From NCBI GenBank assembly GCA_023079485.1, contig CM041089.1, forward strand, positions 15,471,660-15,535,659: a DNA stretch of 64,000 bases, in the 5' to 3' direction. The notes below the pieces were generated by a model that worked only from the letters and a program-made list of their open reading frames with translations, made no database searches and was not told the DNA's origin. Each line of letters opens with the position of its first letter. Position 1 is the stretch's first letter. The position numbers and the translations under genes are program-made. The DNA is from Archilochus colubris (lineage: Eukaryota; Chordata; Aves; Apodiformes; Trochilidae). Positions 24,323 through 36,000 of the stretch are shown here, one piece after another.

Positions 24323-24879
24323 CCAAGGAAGTGATTCTGCCCCTGTACTCAGCCCTGGTGAGGCCACAGCTTGAGTCCTGTGTCCAGTTCTGGGCCCCTC
24401 AGCTCAGGAAGGAGATTGAGGTGCTGGAGCAGGTCCAGAGAAGAGCAAGGAGGCTCTAAAGGGATCCAGCAGAATTCCTGTGAGGAAGGGCTGAGGGAGC
24501 TGGGGGTGTTGAGGCTGGAGAAGAGGAGGCTCAGGGGAGACCTCATCACTCTCTCCAGCTCCCTGAAAGGAGGTTGGAGCCAGGGGGGGGTCGGGCTCTG
24601 CTCCCAGGCAACTCTCAGCAAGAGAAGAGGGCAGGGTCTCAAGTTGTGCCAGGGGAGGTTTAGGTTGGAGATGAGAAAGAATTTCTTTCTGGAGAGGGTG
24701 ATCAGGCATTGGAATGGGCTGCCCAGGGAAGTAGTGGATTCTCTGTGTCTGGAGATATTTCCAAAGAGCCTGGATGTGGCACTGAGTGCCATGGGCTGGG
24801 AACCACGGGGGGAGTAGATCAAGGGTTGGACTCGATGATCTCTGAGGTCCCTTCCAACCCAGCCAATTCTATGATTCTG
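24323..24879 (+). mobile_element. CR1 LINE 3' fragment, intergenic
   Basis: Plus-strand CR1 ending in CCAATTCTATGATTCTGA. The RT C-terminal frame is open over about 148 codons ([38 protein letters not shown]). It is almost identical to the minus-strand element at 16556-17112. Confidence 0.93.
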
Positions 24880-25816
24880 AAGAATGAATGGGAGAAGAAT
24901 AATTTTCCATTTTGCCTGGGAAGTCAGGAAAATCTGTCACTGCTGAGCCAGTCATTGATTCAGTAGTGACACTGCACTGGAAGCAGTCTCCTAGAGCCTC
25001 ACTGGGAAGCCAGAGCCTGGGAAAAGACAGAATTAATGGAGAGGTATCTGGGTAGAGGCAGGAATTTTTTGCCAGCAGGAAGCATGATGTTACTGGTGAT
25101 CCTCAGGGAGAATCATTGCTCACCTCTGAGTGGGAGAGTGTTTGGGTTGTTTGAGTTTTACAAAAGAAACCCGGGTAAGAAGCCTGAGCTGCAGGGAGCC
25201 TGTGCTGTTACCCATTATTCCCTCTACCTGAGGCTAGGAGAAAGGTCAGCACCTCTCATTTATCCTCGTTGGCCCTGCTGATCCTGGAGGAGACAGGGCC
25301 AAATGGTGTAAAAGATCTTGTTTGGGGTGACACCATCCACAGTCAGGTCTGTGATGGCTGATTCCAAGTACAGTGTAACTACAGCTGCACAGCAAGCTGT
25401 CAAAACTTGGAGATTTACAGCAGTGCAGTTTCAGCTTTGGGATTTATGTTTGTTGCAGTGGGTCTAAAATCTAAGACTGGTGTGGAATTCTTTGGGGAGC
25501 TCCTGGCAGGTAAAGAAGTGTCAGGGCTCCAGAATGAGCAGAGACTCCAAATGTGTTTGCTGGCTGGGAGCTTGAGAGCATCCAACACAAATAACGTGGT
25601 GTGAGCCCTGCTGTGCTGTGCTTCTGGGTGCCTTTCATTCACAGCAGCATCAGAGTTCCATAGGGATCACATCCCACAGTCCAGACAGACTTTTGACTTG
25701 GAACTATTGAGAAATAGGTGTAATAGGATGGGAAACAAGTATTTTACAGAGTCAGCAGCTCCTGTGTGACAGATGCAGAGAAAAGCCAGAGGAGACACAT
25801 TGTAAAATGCTTAAAA

Positions 25817-25822
25817 TTTATT
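25817..25822 (-). promoter_or_regulatory. Alternative distal mucin poly(A) signal candidate
   Basis: AATAAA on the minus strand in an AT-rich stretch about 1 kb after the mucin stop. It is an alternative to the proximal signal at 26775-26780. Confidence 0.25.
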
Positions 25823-26023
25823 AATCACCATTATTTGTTTTCATAAGGAACAAAAATAAAATAGTATGCTAAAACAAAAGGAAACCTTCCACGCCCAGAT
25901 AGCTTGACTAAGACTAAGAAGTGACATTAATTCTAACTGAAATGACCCAACAAATCAGTCTTCCAAAAACAAAATAAATAGTAATGGTTCAACTTTTGAA
26001 AACTTCATAGAAAAGAATGTACA

Positions 26024-26056
26024 TATTATTATTATTATTTATTATTATTATTATTA
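26024..26056. repeat. ATT-type microsatellite
   Basis: A run of ATT units with one interruption lies in the AT-rich 3' flank of the mucin gene. Confidence 0.9.
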
Positions 26057-26774
26057 ACTTTTGTTTTTAAAAAATCCTTCATATACCCTATTGGCAAAAA
26101 AAAATATATATTTTTTTTCTGTAAACAGTTAACCACAACCCCCCCAAATATCTATATTTTCATACAGTTACTATGCTGATGGTGTTATGTAAACAAAGGG
26201 TAGTGTGCAGCAGCTTCTCCTGATAGGATTTCTTCCTTTTCCTCACCAGAATATCTAGGAAAACATGCCCATCATAAACTGTGACCATGTTGAAGTTGCT
26301 GTTTTTCAGAAGGTATGGCTTTCTGCAGTCTGTTTGCCTTGATTCAAACATAAAAATAAAGAAATGGAGAGGTGCAGTTTTCCTTGGGTCTGGTTTGTTT
26401 GTTGGAGTTCAGCTTTTGAGCTGAGATGTTACCAAGGTTTGGCTGCATCAGTAGAAATTCCAGGCACTGCCAGGTGCCTGTTGTGCTGGGGTCCCGAGGA
26501 GGCTCCTGTTTTCATGCTGTATGTGTGGAAATCCAGGGTCTTAGGATCCCTCACTTTTTAGAATACAAACAAAATAGCAGAAAATGTTCTGCAGTACCTC
26601 TCAAGGATTAACAGCAAAGACATGAAAAACAAGGGGATGTACATTGGTAAGGAAAACTGCAATAACACAGACGTACAGATTGTGGCTTTGTGGAGAAAAC
26701 GTCATCTGCTCATCCCAAATTTTAGCTGCTTTTGATGCTTGTGTATTTTTTTTTTTTAGGTTTTTTTGTTTTGT

Positions 26775-26780
26775 TTTATT
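26775..26780 (-). promoter_or_regulatory. Candidate mucin poly(A) signal
   Basis: TTTATT on the plus strand gives AATAAA on the minus strand, about 47 nt after the mucin stop codon. A short 3' UTR would fit gel-forming mucins. Confidence 0.4.
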
Positions 26781-26826
26781 TTAGTCTTATGTTTAAACCT
26801 CATTTGACTTCTGTCTATTCCTAATT

Positions 26827-27052
26827 TTAGACATTCAGTTCTTCCTGAGAGGTCTTTTTCTGGTCTGTTTCCTGCTGGCTGCTGACTTGGCCAACGCACT
26901 CAGCACCCACGCAGCTGCATCTCTCCACGTAGGTGTAGGAATGCTCAAGGTTGGTCCCATCACTGCAGGTCAGAGTCACATTCCTTTGGCTAGTCTTGGT
27001 TTCCTGACAACATGAGCATTTATGTTCCATTGTGTTTGCCTCTGAGGAATAT
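26827..27052 (-). CDS. Mucin terminal exon: second half of cystine knot and tail
   Basis: Encodes [19 protein letters not shown], the CxCC of the C-terminal cystine knot that makes mucin dimers, then [17 protein letters not shown] hydrophilic Gln/Glu/Lys tail follows, ending at TAA (26829-26827). It enters in phase 2, matching the previous exon. Confidence 0.95.
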
Positions 27053-30000
27053 CTGAGTGCAAAATGAACAGAAGAGAAAAGCTCAGAAACAGAAATGCCA
27101 CTGCCCCTCCCACCCGTGGTGAACATAACCAGAAGTTGTCTGCTTGCACATGAGGCTATGGTTCAATATTGCCATGGGTCTAGCTCTTCATTAAGGCACA
27201 GAAAAAGTAAATTAATTAATCCAGATCACACATTAAGCCAGTGCAAGATGTGAGAATAGTGAGGAGCAAATGACCTCACTTTTAATCTGAGCAAAATCAA
27301 AACTCTAGGCTGTTACCTGGGACACTGAACAGACTGCAACAACACTGTGAGACTTGAGGTAATTCAGCATCATGTCTATTAAAAATTCTAACTCGCACAA
27401 AAAGGAAACAGCTGATGACTGGGTGAATGTTGGATTTTGTGGTATGCAAGTAGAGTAGAAAACAAGAGATCACAATTATTTTTTTAATCACTTACCGTGA
27501 AAAAGCATCACAGCTGCCTTCACAGTATGGCATCTCAACAGGGGCAGGTGACACACATCCCTGGTATTTGATGACAGTAGTAGTGTTGTGCTTCTTGCAA
27601 CCTGATGTTGTCACAAACCAAGGGGAAATAGGTTAAAATATATCTGCATATAAATAGAGACCTGCATGTTACAGGTTGTAGTAGAAAACTGAGAGAGCTG
27701 GAGCTGAAATAGGACATGAGGCCCCAGTGCATTTCTCTTTTAATTGCTGTGGGCCAAATGATGACTTTTGCTGCCTATCTTATCAATAAATGAAAAAAAT
27801 CAGTTTTGTTTGTGCAGCTTTGCTGCAGGATGCAGAAATAAACAGGAGCTCTGTGCTCAGCTGCCTCCCAGGACTGGGTTCACTTTCCTCATTAAAGAGA
27901 AAATATCTGTCATAGTTGGGGAGCAGTTTTTGTCTTCCTCCTCCCACAGAAAGGCAAACACTGAACACCAGGAGATGGGAAAGCTCACTAGATCCATTGT
28001 TTCCAAGGACCTAAAATACAGGCTTGGAAAAGTTCTGTTCCTTTTTCCACCTCTTTCCTTTCTCACCCCAGTGTGATGCAGGGGTCCCAAACTTGGTCTG
28101 TCCACTCCTTCTGTCTGTGCATCTACCATGCAAGATGTACTAATAAATCTAATAAGGCACACGTTACCAGTGCTTAATCTCATCAAAATTATCATTACTT
28201 ACCCTTTATTTTTTGGCACTCTTTACAGCAGCCATCATCAGATATCCTGATGTCATCCTTCAGCAGGAAAACAGAAGAAGACAGCTCAGGTTTCATATTT
28301 GCATACTAAAGCAGAGACTTTCCCAGCTTCCAGAGTTTCTCTGGCACCATATATATATATATTATATTGACATGGAATCTAATTTCAAGCAAGACTCAAT
28401 ATTAAGGCCACTTAACTACTTCAATATCAGTAAGAGTTCTTTGAAAGCTGATACTGAGGAGGACTGGAACTGCTTTGCTGTCATTTGAGTTCAATAGTAA
28501 AATTTTAGTAATAAAGCTTGCAGCACATGTAGGATATTTTGAGTGACCAAAGTCAGCATGGATGGAGGATTATGCCAGACAGGATTACAGAATTAATAAA
28601 ATAACTGATGTGTGGGGCTGTTTCTAATCTACCCTGATCTGTATTAAGGTGAATGATGCTGTGAACTGAAGTAGGTTACTTTCCCTCGCCTTTGCTCTCA
28701 GAAAGGAAATTCTAAAAAGGAATTTATAATCTTAAACAATACAGTAATTAAAATCCAATTCTCAATAAGATTCTTGCTTCTAGGTCACAAGGCACTTTTA
28801 GGAACCTAAAACCTTAAATTGTACCCTTTCCTCTAATGCCCAGTTGTCACTGAGGATTGATGTCTCACCCATTTTTCTATTTCCCCTACTGAAATGTAGT
28901 TTTATGAGGAGCAGATTCAGAGGGGATAAATTGACAATTAGTTACATCCTGTGTTAGGCTTCTGCTATGTGTTTTCTTTGGACACCAGGATCCTTTTGTC
29001 ACTGGTTTTGGGCACTGGAGGCTTTTCAAACATGGGAACTGGTAGGAGAATACTCACTGGATCACACTCCTCCTCATCAAAGGGGGGGCAGCTGCTCTGC
29101 AGGACCACTTGGGCAAAGTGCTCACCGTGTTTCTCACACGTGTAAGTTGTGCAGTTATCACCAGGTTGCTTCCAGAATTCTCCAACCTGAAAGTTTGGTA
29201 AAATTAAGGTGAATAAAAATTTTCTTACATAAAAAGGAAACAAAAACCCCAGCAGTGTCTGATGATTTCTGCCTACTGTAGGTTGATTATTGGGAGCACT
29301 TTCCTTGCATTTCAGCTGTTACTTGCCAGTTGTCAGATTGCTCTAAGTCCTTTTCAGTAAGCAGTGGAAGAGGCAATATTTTCATCTGGCTATGGACAAG
29401 ATTTTTATGTGAGCAGAACCATTTTGGAAAGATCAATGTGTGTTTCAGTGTTTCTGCCATCAGAATTTATGGATATGTCCAGTCAGGTCCAGTCAGGCTT
29501 CACTGCCTCGCCCTGTCCTAAAGCTCTCAGCCCACTTCTCACTGGCTCTGTGGACCAGAAAACTGCCTCCACAGGGAAAATTCTTCTTTCAGCAAAATAT
29601 CTCTATTTTCAGAGCTGAAGGCACCCCATGGCTTTCACCTCTGTGTTTTTCCATGTTGATTTCTGAAAGCCACTGTATGTCAGTTAAAACTGGAGTTTCA
29701 CATCTCAAGGTGCTGTGTGAGAAAGTAGAATCCCTGCCTGAATAAGCCTGAATAAGTTTTCTAACAGGAGAAGAGATGCAGGGGGGGGGAAAAAAGCAAA
29801 AGCAAAAGCAAAAAAAAAAAAAGTGACAAAGGAGAAGAAAGAAGGATAAGCCTAGCAGGAGTGACCAAAAGTGAACCAAACCAGGAATAGTTACTTGGAG
29901 CACACGTGTGATGTTGCCTCCTATGGTCATTACACAGCCTGCTGCCCTGCAGGTCCCACAGCACTGCCCAGGGGTGTTTGTGTACTCATAGCCCTGCTTG

Positions 30001-33000
30001 GGACGAAACAGAGAGGAGATGACAGTGATCAGCACACTGGCCTTAACTGGCAGGTATTTGGGGACGGGAATTGCTGGCAGCAAAGTGTCACTCACCTCTG
30101 GGCAGGACGTGTCACAGGTCACAGGCTGGCACTTGACAGCAGCATGGGCTGGGTAAAAGGACTGGGAACAGGAACATTCTTCACAGGGCCCTGAGGGGAT
30201 GGAAGCTCCAGGCTGGGGGAGGTCAGAAAAAAAGTCATTACTACTTAATGGCTTAATTACTTAATTTTACTTTTACTTAAATAAAATTTTATATGTGCAT
30301 CCCTGATAATACAAAGCTGAGCTCTGGATGGGCTGACCTATCCTTAAATACCCTTGCGGTTGATTTATTTAGTTAAGAGTTTCTGGCTGATGGTGGTGAT
30401 ATTATTTTTGGAATTCATTGCAGAAGGGGGAAATGCAGAAAATGGTTTTTTAGGGTTTTTGAGGATTTTTTGTTTGTTTTTTGAGGATGTCGTGATGTGA
30501 CCCCCTTTATATAATTAACAATGTTTTATCTCAGGTTTTCTGCAGAATCTCCTCCATGCTGGGAGTCTCAAACCCTTTGCACTGGGAGCCCATGGGGAGG
30601 TATTTTTATAGAAATATAAAAATGTGTACTCACTGCATAGTAAGTTTGATTGACAACACAGCCAGGCCCTGGGGAAAGGAAGAAAAATGGTGTCATAGAA
30701 GTGAAAGCTTTAAGAAGCGTAGGAAATAAAGTGCTGCTTGGTTGGTCCAGTGTGATAACACGGCTGGTGAGCATCCTTCTGTTTTAAGGTTTTTGTATGT
30801 TTAAACTTAGACAAATATAACTGGGAATAATAGATGAAGCAGTGCAGGGTACTCACTGCAGGCAAAGCTGGGGCAGCATTTCCCAGGCTGCATTATTGTT
30901 AATATTTCCTGGCCCTCCAGACACTGGGGAGTGACGTCGAGGCAGAGGGTGGTGTTGCAATCTGTGAAATGGCAGAGAATATAAAACATCATGAACTCAG
31001 AAACATTAAATGACAGAGGTCTTGTATTGCATGAACTCCAGAAGTTTTCCCATGGGGCCAATCTGGTGGTGTTTAGTCGCACTGCTTAATGATTAATTCA
31101 GTATATTTGCCCATCTGGTTTGAACGTGAATGGGCATTTCCATCAGCATTAAAAAACCCCATTTTTTGAGAAGAACAGAGTGGGGATTGCTGGGAAGAGT
31201 TACTCCCAAAGAGAAGTTTGTACCCATTGGGAAATCTGATGACTTGAGGCTAGAAAAAGCTCTTAAGCAAGGTGTAAATGTTCAAGACATTATTTTTTTA
31301 AAGATTTTTTTTTCTGGGCTTTGAAAGAGAAAATGCTTTGGTTAACGTTCAGATACTCTTTCAGGTGGTGGCAGCATTAAAGGTTTTGAATGTTAAATTA
31401 TAGAAGATTTCCAGTAGCAATGTAAAATCTTTTTGTTCTCCTCAGGCGTCTGGTCAGTGTTCTTCATGAAGGTTTTAATGAAGCAGGATGAGAGAGAAAA
31501 GAATTATGATATTCATGCAAAGTATTGAAAATATAAAATGTATTTAAAATAAAAAAATAATTAAAATGTTTCAATATTGCTGTAGTTCCCCTAAATTCTT
31601 ATTACATTCTGCATGATAAAGAGGTAAGGCAGTCCTTACAGCACTGAGTCCTGGTACAGCAGGGATCTTCTGGTGTCTGGATTTGAACAGGCATGTAGCC
31701 TGGTTCCTCACAGAAAACTTCCTGGGTCAGAGAACATTTGTGTGGTGTGCACTGCACTTGAAGAGTAGTTTTGTCACAGACACATTCCTGGCAATTTGTT
31801 GTCCATTTTTCTCCTGGCTGTATAGAAAAAAAAAAAAAAAGAGAGAAAAATAATAAATTTTAACCCAAATAATTCCATTTGTTTCTACTTGAGTTATACA
31901 TGGATACAGTGATATCTGATGAGATGATGAGATCAGCCTTCTCATATCTCTCATCCTTTTAGGATATAGAAGTAACTCTCAAACAGAGCTGATAAAAGGA
32001 AGATACTGGAGGCCAAAGAAGGTTTGGGGCATGTTCACACAATTATCACTTTCTGTTTATTAGTAGTATTAATGTGAGGAATTCCAGAGGCATAATGGAG
32101 AAATGATTGAGCTTTGAATGCACCTTTGAATAAGAAACTCTCATTTGGCTTACTCAGTTGCTGAGGAGCTAAGAATGCAGATTATCAACATTGTAAATGT
32201 TGATAAATTTTTATCCATCTGTCCCTTCATTTTCGAGTAACTTTTGCAAGCCAAATGTGTGGAAACACAGGCAGCACACACTTCAAAGTTCCACTACTAC
32301 TATCCATCTCTTTTTTTCTTTTTTTTTTTTTTTCTCCCCAGGGTGTGAGGAGATGCTTTGTGAAAGAGCATCCCATCACTTGCTGTTAAAATTCTTAAGG
32401 AGTAATGTGGTTCCTTTACTTTCCCACAGAATGTTTTTAAGACTCAAGGGAATGAAAATCTGAGGGGAAAAAAAAAAAAAAAAGTCTTCCCCAACAAAAG
32501 CAAAAGCCTTGTTTTTGTGAATCACTAAATATCCTCTTGATTCCTTCTCTGTACTTGGCAACCCACATGAATTGGGATACTCACCTCTCTGGACACTCCA
32601 TTTGGTTCCCTGCAAGCTGGAAAAAAAAAATAAAATTATACCTCTAAGACATAAAGAAGGAAATCTGGGCATTTTCAAATAGAAATACTGTCAAGATTTA
32701 TTCTTCTGAAATGCAGAATTCTACCCTCTTGGTAAGGAAAGAAGATGGAAAAAAGGTTCTTATTCAGTTTTTACTTGGGGAGGCTCAAGTAGCTTCAAGA
32801 GGGGGATTTGCCCTCCATGTGGAGGCTGGAAGCAGGACAGAGGCCTCTTCTCTATCAACCCTGATGTTTATTTCCAAACACAGCTACAGGTTACTTACAG
32901 CATTCAGAGACACAGATGTTGCTGTCTCTGCTCAGGAGGGTCTTTCCTTCCTGGCAGAAACATCCTTCAGTTACTCCATAGGGAGGGAGCTCAACAGTGC

Positions 33001-36000
33001 TGGAGGGGGAGGAATTTACACGTTTGAGTCCAACATTTTTGCAGTGAATTGGCAAGAGAAGCAGGTGTGGGAGATCAGCAGATCAGATAGCAGGGAGATG
33101 AAAGAATCTGCATTTTCCCAAGTGCAACAGGAAGTGCATATTCATTGGGCTGATTATTAATAAATCTTGGATCAGTTTATCAAGTTCACAAGACGTAACC
33201 ATTTTCTAAGGAAAGCAGGAAGGTAAAAATAGGAAAAATATAGAAAATAGAAAAAAGGAAAAAAAATATAAGCAGTTGTTTTGGGATGAGTTTTATTTGT
33301 ATTTCCATACCTTGGCTCACAGGTAGCAGTATTAATGGGTCCACATGGCTTGTATACCATGCTTGCTGGGCAGTTGTATGCTGGATGGAAAAAGAAGAAA
33401 AAAGATCAAACATTTTGACAGTGGATGCATTTTTGCAGCCAAAGTGACTGCATCTTCTTCCTCTGCATTCTGAGTAAAGACGTAGCTGTATTTTCATAGA
33501 CAGCAGCCTGGTGTTAGATGTAAGGTGTGTTCACTTAATAAAAAACCACCAATTTCTAGAATTTCTCAGCATTCTGAGCTGTGCAGTACTCACGGCACGT
33601 GTTGTTGGTCCTTCCTCTCCAGTCAATGCAGACACCTCGACTGGCACACTCTGTGGCATAAATCTCCAAGCTGGAACATTGCATGGATTCATCAGATATG
33701 CGACAGCCATCAAAAACACAGCCCTTGAAAAATGGTTCTGGTGGTATCACTGTGTGGCAGTCTGCAAAAATCCTGCAGACACAGAAAAAGGAAAAAAAAA
33801 ACCTCTTTAACCTTAAGCAGTTAATACATAAAATCTGTTCCTCTGAGACTGCACTTCCCAGTTAATGGTGCCTGACTCTGCTTCAGGAAGGAATGGATTG
33901 CAGGAAACAAATCCCTAAGAATGACAAAGTCTGGGAGATAAACTCAGGAAAGGAAAGGTTAGGAAATTTGAAGCTCCATGTTTTCTTTCTAAGAAGGGCA
34001 ATGGTCAGAGTGCTTCTGTATGTGTGTGCAGTTTTATCAGTCTGACAGGAGAAATCTCTTGGAGAAGGCAACTGCATTGACTTGAGGGAAGAGGGATTAT
34101 AAAAACAGCTGGGAGATACAAAACTAGCCTATCCAATAGCTAATAATTTATTAGACACTGCAGCAAAATGTGTGAGAGGGCCTTTAAAAGTGACCCAGTT
34201 GAAAAAAAGCTTTTGTTAAAGCTCAAACAAGTGTAGGAAATCTTGCAGGAAAGAAGCCCTGGTACTTCTGGAGCTCCATGGTTTACATCAGATGTATAAA
34301 GAACAAAGGACACTTTTTGGCTGAGATGTTTCTGTCTGCTTCATCAACCCGCTTGGTGAGGAAGTTCTTGATGGGTTGTATTGAAGGCCCACTTGAGATT
34401 GAGGGTTCAGCCTTAAGTTACTTAAGAGTGTAGCAAAGAATGAGTGAGCACAGACTGGGAGGTAGGGAGAAATACAGCAGAAGTTCGTGTGGTTCCAAAG
34501 AGTTTGGACTTTAGTGCTTGCTGCTTCCCTGGTTTTCTGACTTCACCTCTCCTTGTTACCTTGGGCGTGGAAGTCATTACACAAGAACAGTTTCTTTTGC
34601 CAAGGCCTTTTACTATTTATATCCTGTCACTGAGCTGACATTTTCAGCTATGATCGTATGCTGGGGCTAGGTTCTTACTCTAGTAAGATTCTGAGAGAGT
34701 TTTGTAGAGAAACAAGATAAACCAGGTGCCTCGAGTTGCCAAAGAGTGGGTGTGAGTCCACCTGTGCCTGGTTAGGGCAGGCCCCCTATTACCAGGGGGC
34801 CAATAAAGGTGGGACACACACCCACAGAGAGAAGCTCACTCTGGTGTGAGGCAATGGAGAGGCCAGCAGCTCGTGGAGCCTCAGGAGCAGGAAAGGCTCC
34901 TCCCGCTACAGAGTTTTGTCTAGAAACTGAATTAATTCAGCTTTTTTCTTACTCGCTCCAGATGAGCTTGCAGAGAGGAGGTGTTCCACAGTGAGGCTTT
35001 GGTGGAGGGGTGGTTACAACTGGGGGTATTGGTATTCCATGGCAGGACTTGTTGTTGTCAACGATCCAGTGATGAGCCATTTGGGGACAGGAAGAGATGA
35101 TTTTACCACTTGGTAATCGGCACTCATCTGATTTATCATTTGTACAGGTTCCTGCAAGAGACAGGGAAAAGCTCCTGAGACACACCAGGGGTGCACAGTT
35201 AGACAGAATGAGCTGGTGAAATATGTAAGGGGCTTTCTTTACAGCTACATGAACTTAATTTAGGTTAGGGAAAGCTAAACAAACCTAAAACCCCAGCCCC
35301 AAAGGAAAAGAAGAGGTTGTTGAAATATTGAGCATTTGCCCCTACAGAAGTAGAAGAGCAGAACTGATTTCATTTCCATTTTAAGCTATTGAAATATTTC
35401 AGTCAATCATGAGGCTGCATAGCCAGAGTGGGAGAAAATAACCTCAGTAGGTTGGGGAGAGCCCCAGCTCCCATTGGAGCATCTGCCTTACCACACTGTC
35501 CTTCAGTGTTGTTGCCAAATTTGCTGTGTGGGAGCTTCACAGAGAAAATCAGCCCACTGAAGGTGATGGTTGCCCCAATCTCTGGGATTTCAACAATCAT
35601 GTTGATGCCAAGTTGGGAGAAAGAAATGCCATCTTTCTTGAAGCCAGGTTTGACAATCTTTTGGTTGAAGTACATCTGAAAAGAGGGATTAAAAAAGCCA
35701 CAGCAATTTCAGGATAAGCACTGCTTCTGCCTGATTGTTTTAAATTATGTATTTTCTAATCTTCATAGCTGTGCATAGCTCCATGTTCTTATGCATCTCA
35801 TTCAGTTGTAATTGGCATACAAATAACAGCAGATATATGCAATAATATCTTAGCTTGGATTGCTATATTGCTATGATAATATCTAAGTAGTCTCTAAGTA
35901 CCACATTTGTAAAGATTGGGTGCTAATGCACAGCATTCTAAATCCAAGTATTTTCTTTGTACCCTTCTTCATTTTTTTTACTGTAAGTATTTTTCATATG

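Larger units (their letters stand above)
24880..26826. other. Intergenic DNA and mucin 3' flank
   Basis: This contains the mucin 3' UTR on its right side. The AT-rich part at 25.8-26.2 kb includes an ATT microsatellite. No other gene is seen. Confidence 0.5.

Noticed and set aside
23898..24374. 158-codon plus-strand frame
   Set aside because: No recognisable domain, its end runs into the CR1 element, and composition is ordinary intergenic.
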